A stretch of 64,000 bases of DNA, taken from NCBI GenBank assembly GCA_948470475.1, contig OX419338.1, positions 11,476,747 to 11,540,746 of the forward strand, in the 5' to 3' direction. The stretch is from Galaxea fascicularis (taxonomy: Eukaryota; Cnidaria; Anthozoa; Scleractinia; Euphylliidae). Made by a program: the position numbers and the translations under genes. Numbering within the stretch: position 1 is the stretch's first letter; each line of letters starts with the position of its first letter. Under the pieces are notes generated by a model. It searched no databases. It saw only the letters and a program-made list of their open reading frames with translations, and was not told the DNA's origin. Below are positions 51,054-61,722 of the stretch, one piece after another.

Positions 51054-54000
51054 GAAGTAGTACACAAAAATTTGGTATTATCAACAGAGTTGATAAATGT
51101 AAATTGACCACCGTACAGGGACAGCTTTTAGAATCCCTGTACGGTGGTCAATTTACATTTATCAACTCTGTTGATAATACCAAAATCTTTGTGAACCAAA
51201 AATAGCTTTCAAGCTTCAATAGACTTTTTTACCGATACGGCGGCCATCTTGAATTCTATTGTTTTGACTGAGAAGTTATAGGGGCAATCGCTGGAAAATC
51301 TATCGTATACACAGCTTTGAGGATAAATTTTTACTGCTTGTCTCTCATATTCCATAACAAATATTACAAGCGTTACATCTTACTGTCACGACATTTGGCA
51401 GTTGTTCCTATGGTTAGCGAAAAATTATTGTTAAAAGTTATCACGCCACAGTATTCTTTATAATTATTTCTCATCTGCCCCCTGGGTATCCCATAATTTC
51501 CTCGGAGTTCAAGATGGCCGCCGTATCGGTAAAAAGTTCTATTGTTACAGAAAACAGTTCGGAAACTACAGTCGAACCTGTATCAAGGAACGGTCACCCA
51601 TGGGGAACAACAGTGACACAGCATACAAACGCTATTTTGATTTTCTAATGTACAGTTTCATACAAAACGGCGCTCACAAAAATCACGTACTCCTGAGTGT
51701 TCAGTTAGCACTTTTACTAAAGAGATTTGACTGGACATAGGGGTTCAACATGTTATACACAGCTCACCTTGAAAGCTTCACTCTCATTTGTGATCTTTAC
51801 GCCACTTAGAAGCCTGAAATAACAGTACTGAAATAAGTGCCATGAACAACGGGTAGGGAAACTTTTAAAGCTACAACAGAACAATAGAGAGGTTTCACTT
51901 CAGTGTGCAAAGTAATTCGCGCTTGCCTTGGTTTTGCATTACTTCGCTCTGTGATTGGTTGACAAGACTGGCGCCACTTTCTCAACCAATGAGAAGCAAA
52001 ACCAAAACCATATCGCGAGTTGCACGCACGCATTTTCCCGCGCTTGGAGCCGGTTGCATGTAATTAATTCAAAAATTTATTGGCTCATTGAGTTGCCTGC
52101 GTCTCTTAAGCGATTGTATATAATTTGCATTCACACCGAACTTTTAAAACTGACCACTGCAATGATTTATTTTCCATTTTTCATTGCATTAATTATAGAC
52201 ATGCATGGCCTGACCCCTCCTTATTGGAATAGGCCATCTTCGTATTCTCGGTATTGAACTGGATCTAGCGTGAAGTGGAGGCTCTTGCGGGGAATCTTTT
52301 CATATGTAAATGTATTCCCCCGCAAGAGCCTCCACTGCATGCTAGATCCAGTTCAATACCGAGAATACGAATATGGCCTAATTGACTTTTTTTAAATTTA
52401 ATTTAATAGGGAGGTCCAGTTTAAGCAACGACTAGGCTACCGCAATGACACGACAACGCCACAAAACAAATGAAGTTAGTGACGGAAAAAAACGTGCTGC
52501 ACGTGCGGGATCCATTTAGAACATTTCGCGCGTTTCCGGACTCTGCAAAACAGGTACGTGAACCAATCCAATCCAGTTAAAGGAAACTTCGCCCATATTG
52601 ACTCACATTGACCAGCCTTCACATGTAATAGCTTTTTAATAGAGATTGACTGATAACTGACAGATTGGTGGGTGGATAGACAAAATTATTTTCATGTACT
52701 TCACAATAGTTTCCACTGGTCGGACAAATACGTACAGTACTTAAAATTATTAAGGGACCACTAAACAACTCACTCTGCTTCAAACTGATTTGGTGTTACG
52801 ATATCGGCCAGTGGAAGTAAATGGTCTCTGTAGACAGGCAGCAACTCTTCAGGGACGTACTAGTATAAACAGCAGAAAACTTATGGTTTTACATTCTATT
52901 CAGCAAGTAAATAGTACCACATTAAGGTCCAAATAATCTGCACACTTTTATACCTGAACTAAAAACACGATTTGCTAGCATGCTTTATCATGATCAGAAA
53001 TGTTAATAAAATGTTCACAAATGAACATACTTTTGTCAGTTCAAGTCCATTATATGATATTGCTGTAATACCTGCATCTTACGCCATGCACAGATTTCAA
53101 ATTTAAACAAAATATTTGAAGAATGCACGCCTTATAATCGATCAGCTTGATTGCAAATGATATTTTCGCTCGCACGCGATTGGTCTAAACGCATTATGTG
53201 ACTGAATATGCCCCAGCTAAAACCGGGAATGTCCAGTGTTATCCATCAAATATTTTCACTAGCACTCGATTGGTCTAAACGTCTGGCGAATATCCGGTGA
53301 TATTCCTCAAATGCGCGTTGCGAAAAATATTTGAAGAATAATAAAGACAATAGCATCCATTTGGCTTTAAAAAAATGCTCGAATATTTGTCCTTGGACAT
53401 TATCAGTTCCTCGTAGCTCTCAGTTTTCCTCGAGCTTCGCTTTCGGAAAACTGTTCGCTTCACGGAACAGACAATGTCCGTGGACAAATATCCGAGCATA
53501 TTTTCGCGCCAAATGGAAACTATTGTTAATATATTTCCCAAACGTGTGTTGCGAAAACAAGGATAATGAAGACAGTAGCCTTCATTTGGTTTTAAAAATA
53601 TGCTAGGATGTTTTTCCTTGTACATTATCAGTTCCTCAAAACTCACAGACAAATATCCAAGTGTATTTTCGCGCCAAATGGAGAATATTATTATTTATGT
53701 TTACAGTGCATATGTTTACACATGCATCACGAAATAGTAATTTATGACTGCAACGTCATGACCGTTTGTGCCAGGGAATCGCATGAATTAATAAAGAGAT
53801 GCAAAATAATAATATTTAGATGTGGTTAAAACAAGAACATTCCTCAACAGAGACAACAGAAGAGGATAAATGTCCCCGGTGTGATTCACTAACTTGAAGT
53901 ATACATAAGTTCAAACAACTCCGAGGAATATGATACTTTCATCTTCTTTTGAACCACCGTAACAAAATACTGGCCAAACGAGTGATTGGGTTATTTTAAA

Positions 54001-55170
54001 AGCTTACTTACAAATTTCCCTGCATCTCCCATAACAGGATCACAAACTTCAAGAAAAGAAAAATGACACACCATTAAAAACAAAATTTCCCTTTGCAATC
54101 CTGACTGAAATTTATATCTTATTAACCAAGCGCGAGGGCCGTACTGGGAGAATATCGGCCCGAGGTCTTGACAGTACGGACCGAACGCAGCGAGGTCCGT
54201 ACAAAAAAGACCGAGGGCCGATATTCTCCCAGTACGGTCCCGAGCAAGCTTGGTTAACAAGAGATTTATTACACGACTGAAGACAACGCGGGAACAACGC
54301 GGGATCATTTGGGACAATACCCGGTCCAATACTTAGAGAATATCGGACTGGCAATAGAGCAATCTTATTGGTCGATTTTAGTTATTGGCCCTCCGACTGT
54401 CTAAGTCGGAGGCCGTAACAAAGTCAATGCATTTAACAATGTCGAGGACGTTTACAAGTGTTATGTTAATGTTACAGAATTTATTATCTTATTTCTGGTC
54501 ATGCAACGTCTAATTTGCCGCCGACCGGTTGGCTTAGTTGGTAGAGCAGCGGACTGGCGTGCGGGAGATCGCGGGTTCAAACTCCAGCCGAACCAACCAC
54601 AACTGAGGAAAAAGTGCTACCTTTGTAAATGGTAGACTTTCTAGTTTTCTCGGATAAGGACGATAAACCGTAGGGTCCCGTCTCACAACCCTTGTTTATG
54701 ATAATTTTGTGGGACGTTAAAGAACGCACACACTGATCGCTGGTGTTGCGGTCTGGTGTGTATAGTAATGGTTTCGGGGGTAAATGCGCAAGAAACATTA
54801 GCACTATGAGCTACACTTCAATCCGACGGTAAATGAAAAATGATGACGCTGATGACGCATGTCTGCACAAAGATCACGTGACTGGCAGCAAAAGATCTTG
54901 TTATTCAGTTGCTCTTGAAGGTAACCATTTCAGATTGTTATCCCAGTTTGAATCTTTACGGCGATCGAAAAGATTCAAACTATATTCATTCTGGGTATGT
55001 TTTTTCAAAACTGGCCACATACCAGTTATGATGCAAAGTCAGAAAGGCTAGATTTTACTGATATTTATAGCAATTGTGCTACATACCAAACACAAGATTG
55101 GGATTGGCCTGTCGTAGTTGGTGAATGACTTGAAGTACTTCCTCTAAGAATGATTTCGATCCAACATAAC
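49904..55170 (-). CDS. PDXK: Pyridoxal kinase, six internal exons; first and last coding segments not found
   Basis: Phosphorylates pyridoxal, pyridoxine and pyridoxamine to the B6 coenzyme forms in the cytosol. Minus-strand exons in phase: 55087-55170 (YVGSKSFLEEVLQVIHQL), 54012-54046 (VCDPVMGDAGKF), 52774-52859 (YVPEELLPVYRDHLLPLADI then VTPNQFEAE), 51768-51813 (LLSGVKITNESEAFK), 50807-50909 (GTKTVVITSSELGDHKTLI) and 49904-50131 (IPKLDATFTGTGDLFASVLL, LACEATVSTVQAVLQRTLA). TPNQFEAE, VITSSEL and the catalytic GTGD are ribokinase-superfamily PDXK hallmarks. The first ~60 residues (nucleotide fold start and substrate flap) should lie upstream of 55170 but were not recognised up to 64000. The C-terminal tail after position 49904 was also not located. 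Introns are packed with MITEs. Confidence 0.93.
50231..50352. mobile_element. MITE with GGGCCGAGTTGCTCGAAGC ends
   Basis: GGCCGAGTTGCTCGAAGCATGG...GCGCTAACC on the left mirrors GGTTAGCGCTAACCACGCTT...CAACTCGGCC on the right. Lies in PDXK's last detected intron. Confidence 0.75.
50515..50720 (+). repeat. Promoter-like dispersed module, copy 2
   Basis: GACCAATCACAACAG, GAGCCAATAAGAG, AACCGGCGCCAAACGCAGG and AAAATGCGCGTG follow in the same order as at 48889-49080. The second CCAAT pair and TATA are degraded. Confidence 0.55.
51067..51187. repeat. Near-perfect 121-bp palindrome in PDXK intron
   Basis: TTGGTATTATCAACAGAGTT...GACCACCGTACAGGGA is mirrored exactly by the right arm ending AACTCTGTTGATAATACCAA. 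The loop is about 10 bases (CAGCTTTTAG). The arms match the module at 49690-49765. Confidence 0.9.
51905..52110 (-). repeat. Promoter-like dispersed module, copy 3 (inverted)
   Basis: On the minus strand: CCGGCTCCAAGCGCGGGAAA, ATGCGTGCGTGC, CTCATTGGTTGAGAAAGTGG, CAACCAATCACAGAGCGAAG. Same order as copy 1. Confidence 0.6.
52214..52382. mobile_element. Palindromic MITE, ~65-bp arms
   Basis: AGGCCATCTTCGTATTCTCG...GTATTGAACTGGATCTAGC on the left and GCTAGATCCAGTTCAATACC...TACGAATATGGCCT on the right. GGAGGCTCTTGCGGGGAA and its mirror lie next to a short loop. Confidence 0.85.
53365..53690. mobile_element. Hairpin element and partial direct duplicate in PDXK intron
   Basis: GCTCGAATATTTGTCCTTGG and CCGTGGACAAATATCCGAGC are inverted around TCCTCGAGCTTCGCTTTCGG (53381-53495). 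A truncated second copy of the same module (TTCCTTGTACATTATCAGTT, GACAAATATCC, TTTTCGCGCCAAATGGA) follows at 53595-53690. Confidence 0.65.
54118..54266. mobile_element. Palindromic MITE in PDXK intron
   Basis: TCTTATTAACCAAGCGCGAG...GGGCCGTACTGGGAGAATAT mirrors ATATTCTCCCAGTACGGTCC...GAGCAAGCTTGGTTAACAAGA. The centre is GAACGCAGCGAGGTC. Confidence 0.85.
54520..54800 (+). mobile_element. tRNA-headed SINE, near full length
   Basis: The head GCCGACCGGTTGGCTTAGTT carries an A box (TTGGCTTAGTTGG) and B box (GGTTCAAACTC). The body has ACTGAGGAAAAAGTGCTACC, TTCTCGGATAAGGACGATAA and GTGGGACGTTAAAGAACG. The pairing of a true tRNA is broken and the body is SINE-like. Same family as 57102-57220. Confidence 0.8.
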
Positions 55171-55371
55171 CTGAACCAAAGAAAGCATATCATCATCATT
55201 AGAAATGAGACAGATTTACGTCAACTTGCCTAATCTTTGAAATATTGAAACAGTTGCAAAGAAAGAACTAGTTCACAGAAATTAGAATACAGTTAAAATT
55301 AATTTACTACAAACAATTAACTAATAAAAAGTTACGAAAATTTAATAACCATCCCGAAAAATTCTGCAGAA

Positions 55372-55560
55372 TTCCCCTTGTTCCAAAATGGCCCCCATTT
55401 TAATATTCTTTAGTTTATATTCAAATTAGTCCTTGTTGCCTCATTCAAGATAAAATATTCTTTTGAATTTTGCCCTTAAGAACGAGACAACAAGGGCTAA
55501 TTTGAATAAAAACAAAAACAAAAACAAAAATAGAATGGAAGCCATTTTGGAATAAGGAGA
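55372..55560. mobile_element. Palindromic MITE, second copy of the 2189-2328 family
   Basis: CCTTGTTCCAAAATGGCCCC mirrors GCCATTTTGGAATAAGG. The AAACAAAAACAAAAAC core and CCTTGTTGCC/ GGGCAAAAT-type inner arms match the first copy. Confidence 0.65.
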
Positions 55561-57101
55561 ATATCACTTGCTTTTATTCAACTCCTTTGGTCGCCACAGA
55601 CACACCACCCTATCAGTGCTGGCAACCCACCGAGTCTTCAAATATTGAGAATTAATAAGGAAGGCAAAATAGATGACGTCATAAAAACATGACGTCATTA
55701 TTAGCATTGTAACATTTGATCTGATTGGTTTATTTCCAACCAATCGCATTATTGCTTATAATACAGAGGCAAGCTTGCAAGAACGACAGTTTGTTGGAGA
55801 TTCCGAGGAAACGTTTTAATTTTGTTATTCACGTTAACAGTAAAATAGTCAAACAACTCAAATATTTAAAATTTTATTGTTCCAGAAGTCGGGTCTCAGA
55901 AGAAACGGCAAACTTCGGCGATTATCCGGGAGATTTGACACTCAACTCTGGAGACCGGGGAAAACGGTCCAAAATCTGGAGTCTCCCGGATTAGTCGGGA
56001 GGGTTGACAGCCCTGCCCTTTCTGTATTAGGATGCGTCACAAGATTTTGACAAGATTCTGAGTCGGTTGATTTCAAGCTTACCCAACAACGAAAAGAGCA
56101 ACAGACAGAAAATCACAACAAATCACACCGGACCACATAATACACAAAGGGTAAGTGAATTTATTTATCTCGTGTATACAGTATCATACCGGAACGTTCA
56201 AGTGCTTTTTGGCTGTAAAGAATGGTAGAGCTTCCTGCAAATGGTCAATATATTTAGCTTCTTGCATTTACTTTTACATACTCGGAACATGATATTTTTT
56301 ATTGGTTTTAATCGCATTTGAGTGAACTTCCGCGACAGTTTTGAGGAGTTTTCAAAGATTGAAAAATCCAAGATGGCAGCGTTTTAGTGATCAAGGCGTT
56401 ATTCACAAGCAAAGTGATTTCACCAGTCTTCACCAGTCCGCGCTGCGCTACTCTGACGAAACATTGGTAGACTAGCTTTCGCATTTATAGATTTAATGCT
56501 TTTTAAAGTTAGGAACCCCCCCCCCCCCCGCCCCGGGGGGGCTCAAACAACGATACCTAGACAGATATCGATACCAGTACTATCGATAATATCGTTTCAA
56601 AAAGAAGTATCTATAATCATGAGAAACATCGATTACTTCGATATCTCTCAATACCGCTCTTATGAATTGCAACAAAAAGTAGGGAGAATATCCCCGCCCC
56701 CCTTTTGTATGTCCAGTAAAACAAATTTTCTCAGTGTCACGTATCACGTACTTGACGTTCTCACACAAAATCAATATTTCATTCCTGCTTGTGTATGTGC
56801 TTCTGACAGCTTACTTAACTAAACGGCACGTGGTAGCCAAGCAGCTAAAGCGTCTTTGATTGATGACGCCATGCATAATGAAACTGAATTATGGAAGATG
56901 GCATTCCAATATCGAAGTCGGTTGAAATCACGCGAAATTTCGGTAAACATCGTAATTGTATCAGATGGATTTGGAAAAATGGTATCGACTCGTCTTGCTT
57001 TGTGAGGTTGGGGAAAGTGTTCTCTTCCTGAAGCTCCCAAGAAGGCTACGTAAAATAATTGACATTCCGAGAATTGGAAACTTAACTACAAGGGCAAGAC
57101 C

Positions 57102-57220
57102 GCCGACCGGTTGACTCAGTTGGTAGAGTGCCGGACTACCGTGCGGGAGGTCGTGGGTTCGAGCCCCAGTCGGACCAACACTCAGGGTCTTTAACTGAGG
57201 AGAAAGTGCTTCTCCTCAAA
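57102..57220 (+). mobile_element. tRNA-headed SINE, 3'-truncated
   Basis: GCCGACCGGTTGACTCAGTT with A box, then GTGGGTTCGAGCCCCAGTCG with an intact B box, then AACTGAGGAGAAAGTGCTTC. It stops where the longer copy at 54520 continues with the TTTGTAAATGG body. Confidence 0.75.
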
Positions 57221-57561
57221 GTCAACTGTTACTCGTTTTCATTGGCTCTTTCTTTTTGTGAAGCACGCATCCGTTTCGATTTGCAGAAGTTTTTAATAAA
57301 GAGCGACGTTTGTCATATGATTGGTTCACTTTAATCACTAGCTAATTTACCAGACATGCCTACGCATACCGCTAATGGAAAATCTTAATGATAACCTGCA
57401 AAACATAGCAGCGGTTTGAAATCTCACAGCTTTTTGCGACTTTTATATAAAAAAATACCGACAATATAAATTGCAAAAAGGGAGGCTTCGAGAGTTGGAA
57501 GAAGTCATATCAACATTATTCAACAATTTTACTGCGTTGATTGTCCCAATGTCAGAGGTTT

Positions 57562-57705
57562 CATAGCCGTCAGTTGGTTAGCATCGCACCGGCATCGCGA
57601 GGTCATGTTTTCAAACCCTGTTGAAGCTCTAAATGTTTCAGGCTTCTTTAACGAATTGCATAAATTGCGTTCACAACTGCGAGGATTATTCTTCATTTAC
57701 ATGTA
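57562..57705 (+). mobile_element. SINE of a second tRNA-headed family
   Basis: AGCCGTCAGTTGGTTAGCAT (A-box-like), GGTCATGTTTTCAAACCCTG (B-box-like), then GCTTCTTTAACGAATTGCAT and CTGCGAGGATTATTCTTC. Different body from the SINEs at 54520 and 57102. Confidence 0.6.
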
Positions 57706-57746
57706 AAAAAAAATTAAGAACTGCTTTCAATGAAAACGGCTTTGGT

Positions 57747-57752
57747 TTTATT
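57747..57752 (-). terminator. Polyadenylation signal of the Cys-rich membrane protein gene
   Basis: AATAAA on the minus strand, about 80 bp after the stop codon at 57833. Confidence 0.5.
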
Positions 57753-57832
57753 CACTGTTGTCCGACAGATTTTTTGCAAACGAAAAAAACCGCACACACA
57801 ATATTCTAACTGAATGCCACAGTCTTGTATCT

Positions 57833-58756
57833 TTAAATGACACCAGAATTTCGAGGTGTAATGGAGTCGTTTTGAGGAGCATACGCTCCACGAGATCCTG
57901 CTGTTGGTGTTTCTGTGTAGGGAGGCGGTTGGTCACGAGGCTGGTCTGACGGTGGCCCTTCTGGCTGATAGAGTGGGTTGCACTGTGTCACAGGGGCTGA
58001 AGAGATGTTGGTGCTGATTTCTTCGGTTACAACTTCAGTGCCGTCTTCTCTAGTGGTGACGGTCGTAGTGATGTTTGTAGTTATGTTTGCATCCATCAAA
58101 AGGCGGCGAAGTCGCCTTCGCCGTCTTTCTGCAAAGATCGCATTTACAATCAAAAGAATGACAAAGGCAACTCCACCAACAGTAGCCCCAACAATGACTC
58201 GCCAGTCAGAAGTCGAAGTCGAAGTCGAAGTCGAACAGGTACCCTTTGAACATTTACCTTTGCAACATTCTTCGGGATAGCCGTTACAATCGCCATCGCT
58301 GGAACAAGATTCACCGATGCAGTCCGATCCAATTTTACATTTATGACTGCAGCAGACCTGACCACTGGAACAATGGGAGTTGGATGAGCAGAACTGGCCA
58401 AGACATGTGTTCCCTCCTACGCATTTTGAGCAGCATGTCTGATTAAAAGAACAATCAGACTCACGTGAACAGCCTTGGCCAAGACAGCTGTTACCGGATA
58501 CGCAGGTCTTGGAGAAGTCCCCGGGTCTGAGGCAACACGTTTCAATATTATACTTGGAACAATCATTGTCATGGTCGCAGGAATACCCGACACAGCTTAA
58601 ACCATCAACGCAGTCATATCGGCAGCAGACTTGGTCGTTTTTACACTCAAAACAGGAGCAGTCACCAACAGTGAAAAACGAAAAAGAGATCATCGCAAAA
58701 AATGCGATGCCTTTTTTGAAAAAACTCGCGACCGCAACAGCACCAGTCGATGCCAT
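57833..58756 (-). CDS. Cysteine-rich single-pass membrane protein with cytoplasmic PPPY motif, intronless, 307 aa
   Basis: Not recognised as a known family. Residues 1-~31 are a signal peptide with hydrophobic core (IAFFAMISFSFFTV). Residues 33-174 hold four to five ~28-36-residue modules with the pattern C-x5-C-xn-CC-xn-C-x5-C-x4 (for example CSRESDCSFNQTCCSKCVGG), reminiscent of EB or WAP-like disulfide knots. A (Ser-Thr)n linker encoded by TCGACT-like tandem hexamers (175-183) precedes a transmembrane helix (186-208) and a strong RRRRRLRR stop-transfer. The ~90-residue cytoplasmic tail ends with NPLYQPEGPP and DQPPPYTETP. PPPY at 277-280 is a class I WW-domain ligand, as used by Nedd4-type ubiquitin ligases. 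A receptor or adhesion role is only inference. An intact ORF with promoter-like sequence and poly(A) signal indicates a real gene. Confidence 0.82.
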   Translation of the reverse strand: MASTGAVAVASFFKKGIAFFAMISFSFFTVGDCSCFECKNDQVCCRYDCVDGLSCVGYSCDHDNDCSKYNIETCCLRPGDFSKTCVSGNSCLGQGCSRESDCSFNQTCCSKCVGGNTCLGQFCSSNSHCSSGQVCCSHKCKIGSDCIGESCSSDGDCNGYPEECCKGKCSKGTCSTSTSTSTSDWRVIVGATVGGVAFVILLIVNAIFAERRRRRLRRLLMDANITTNITTTVTTREDGTEVVTEEISTNISSAPVTQCNPLYQPEGPPSDQPRDQPPPYTETPTAGSRGAYAPQNDSITPRNSGVI

Positions 58757-58794
58757 GACTTTAGCTGGGAAACGGTTCCTCCTCGTTTTTGCTC

Positions 58795-58802
58795 TATTTA
58801 AA
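58795..58802 (-). promoter_or_regulatory. TATA-like element of the Cys-rich membrane protein gene
   Basis: TTTAAATA on the minus strand, about 40 bp upstream of the start codon. This would imply a very short 5' UTR. Confidence 0.4.
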
Positions 58803-59739
58803 GTGAACTATCCTTGCTTTACAGGTGGTCTGACAACCGCAATATTCATCGGTTGATTAACTATTGTGATTCAGTCATGATGCAGCAAATATTAAAAGCT
58901 CAGTGGATCACGGATTTTTTTCTGATCAATGCTTCCGCGTGGATTATCCGCGTGGATTATCGGATCGTGGAACTTTCACTTTTTTTTTTCAATTCTTCAA
59001 TGTTTTATTTTTTTAAAACTAAAAACAAGTGAGTAGCACACAGCAACAGATCTTGTTAACTTTATTATTCCGCCGATTCGTTTTGTTTGATAACACAGAC
59101 GTCATTTCCCCCCCTCATGAAAATTAGCTGAAGTGCAAAGTGACCAAGGAATGGAGAAACGAGGTCTAAGAGTAGACTGATGACGTTTGTTTAAAATAAC
59201 CACAATTAATTCCGTTTCCGGGTTAACTTTGGGGGAGGTTGGAAGAAATTAACACAGTGGACAATATATTTAAAAAGGAAGTCACAATGACCGAAAATGA
59301 GCTTGTAAGCCTGAAAGAAATCAAACATTCTTTTTATCTCTATTTGTGTTCATTGTGAAGGCTATTAATATTCCGTCGCTAAAGACCCTACAGGGTCGAT
59401 ATCAATTCACTACCAACACTTAACTTCGTTACCACTGACCACGCTGTTTAAAACAGCTTTCAAGGAAAACACAAGAATTGACAGCTTCCTAAACGGTTGT
59501 ATCATAAAATCATGAATTGCAATTTCAAGCTCGGTTATTTAACCTTTTGACAATTGGAAATTGTGCAGACTGATGCCGTTTGAAGGGAATCGAACCATTT
59601 TCTGGTCATATTGAAGCCAAAAAGAACCCACTTTGTCCAAAATGTTGTTTTTAAGTGGAGAGAAAGCCCAGCTTTAGTTTCTGGCGTCAAATTCCAGCTT
59701 TTGAAGTTCGGGCATGCGCAAACGCGGACCACACTCTTA

Positions 59740-60520
59740 AATATGGATGAATGGACGCGATATAACAACATCCAATTAAACACCTCTCAATGCAAAGTCG
59801 TATCAGTCACACGTAAGAAACAACCCGTACATTACAATTACACTCTTAACAACGTGCAACTCACTCGTGTGGCTGAAGAGAAGGACCTTGCAATCATCGT
59901 CACCGGTATTCTTTCATGGGTCAAACATATTAATGGTATTTTGTCGAAAGCGAATAGGTTACTTTGTCTTTTAAAGCGTACTTGCCAATTATTGTTAAAC
60001 GTAGTAGTCAGACGGACATTACATAACTTTGTTTTGCAGCGCAAGTGTGGTCTCCAAGTCATAGCTACCTACAAGGCAAGATAGAGCGCGTGCAGCAAAG
60101 AGCCACTAGATGGATAATGCGGTCTCGCATCGGGGAAATGTCTTGTAAGGAAAGACTTATTAGATCGGACTTGTTACCACTAGTGTATGATAGAGAGCTA
60201 ACTTGTATGGACAAACATGACTTCGTTTCTTTTGTAACTCATGGCCGCACTAGGCTTAGCAATTCCTTTCACTTAAAAACCCCTATTTGCAAAACGTCTG
60301 CATTTCAAGCTTCATACTTTAAAAGGATTTTTAAGTTATGGAATTTTACTTGTAAATCTGTGCTTGAAAGTAGCCTTTCCAGTATCGCTGTTTTTAAAAA
60401 CTTTTTAAAACAAACTCTGACGAGGCTTTTGCGAACAGCATTTGACGTGGAACGCCCGTGCACTTATGTAAGATCGTGCGCATGCCACCGCTCATCAGCA
60501 CATCGAATGTGAAATCGTTT
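59740..60520 (+). pseudogene. 5'-truncated, frameshifted LINE reverse-transcriptase C-terminal remnant
   Basis: Two plus-strand frames continue each other across a break at about 60050. The first has NNIQLNTSQCKVVSVTRKK and GILSWVKHINGILSKANRLL; the second has MWSPSHSYLQGKIERVQQRA, TRWIMRS and ERLIRSDLLPLVYDREL. This order (after the catalytic palm, then the CW-S type C-terminal domain) is typical of LINE ORF2 tails. The catalytic region and endonuclease are missing. It is unlike the 28-32 kb LINE and belongs to another lineage. Confidence 0.75.
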
Positions 60521-60539
60521 TCAGACGCGTGGTGATAAC

Positions 60540-61690
60540 TGACAGTCGATTTTCAAAGCAGTTTAAAAAGAGTTCTCTTCCAGTATTATTTTGCTCAGTA
60601 TTAGTTACTGTTTCTCATTTCCTAGATATTTATAGTAAGTTTTCCTATTGACAAATTATGCGTCGTAATTTAAAAGGGCACATGGTTAACCATATCATGT
60701 ACTTCTCCACTCCTTCCCTTTTCGTGACATGTTAAAGTTTTCCTTTTCTTGTCTTTAACTTTATGGCATCATTTTATTTTATGTTATGTGCATTATGGTT
60801 TGATTAACAAGCCACAAATAAACACTTATTACTAGAAGGTATAAAAACATGTCCAATTTAAGGAAATTAAAGAAGACTTCGAATACATTAATCAGATATC
60901 GGAGTGGGCGCTGAAGCAACACAGCGGCCTGTAGGTTCATCCCAATCGATAGATGATGAAAGGCTGCGACGTTATTTTGTGCATGTAACCGGTGACATCG
61001 CACATACCAAAAGATAGGGGTCATAAGTATTTCCGTGAGAACCTAAAACCACAAGTTCCCTTTTGAAATAGAGGAATTTGAATAGCGATGAAACACAGGA
61101 AGACGTTTCTGCTAACAAAATCAAAGACCTTCAACCTTTTCTGCACTTTTAAAAACGCCACATTATTGCAGTGTTTCCAATATCATTTTCAGCAACGGCA
61201 TCTAAGGTGTACATGCGACAGCAACTCGCACGAAGTCTGCCCTGGATGTGACTTCGTTTTAGGATCCTTTCTCGATCCTTTCAGTCAGCCTGGGCAAAAA
61301 ATCTCTGTGCATTTCACACTTGACTGATGCGGTCGGCCGATCACATCCTTTTTCCCTTTTGCGGTTTGAGATGCTCGAGAGGTTCTCGAGCACAGTGTCT
61401 TTTTTAGTTTCCAGAAGCGGCCTGGACAAGTGGTGAGTAGAACAATTCTTACTGAGGCAAACGTTTTGCCTTTGCTTTATTAAATTGAACTGGGCAGACC
61501 AGTAATAATACTCTTAACTGAATAAAATCAAAACTGACATGATTATCTTGCAATGAATTGAATGAAAAAGATAAAATGTTCATCGTGAGGCAAAACATTT
61601 TTCCTTTGCTTCATTTAATTGAAGTAACCAAGATCCTCGCGCAATAAATTAAATGAAAACAAAAATGAAATCATAGTTACTTGTGACATA
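60540..61690. other. Spacer without recognised gene
   Basis: Short frames only. TTTTGCCTTTGCTTTATT (about 61467) and TTTTCCTTTGCTTCATTT (about 61601) mark a pair of diverged ~130-bp-spaced direct repeats with AATTGAA following each. Confidence 0.4.
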
Positions 61691-61722
61691 AGCCACAAAA
61701 ACGTCTGTGGTCAGTCAACAAT

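Noticed and set aside
54520..54595. Functional tRNA gene
   Set aside because: A and B boxes are present, but the acceptor and anticodon arms do not pair properly and the sequence runs into a SINE body. The same applies at 57102.
58150..58401. Overlapping frames on both strands within the Cys-rich gene
   Set aside because: Shadows of the 307-residue frame, which alone has signal peptide, ordered Cys pattern, TM helix and tail.
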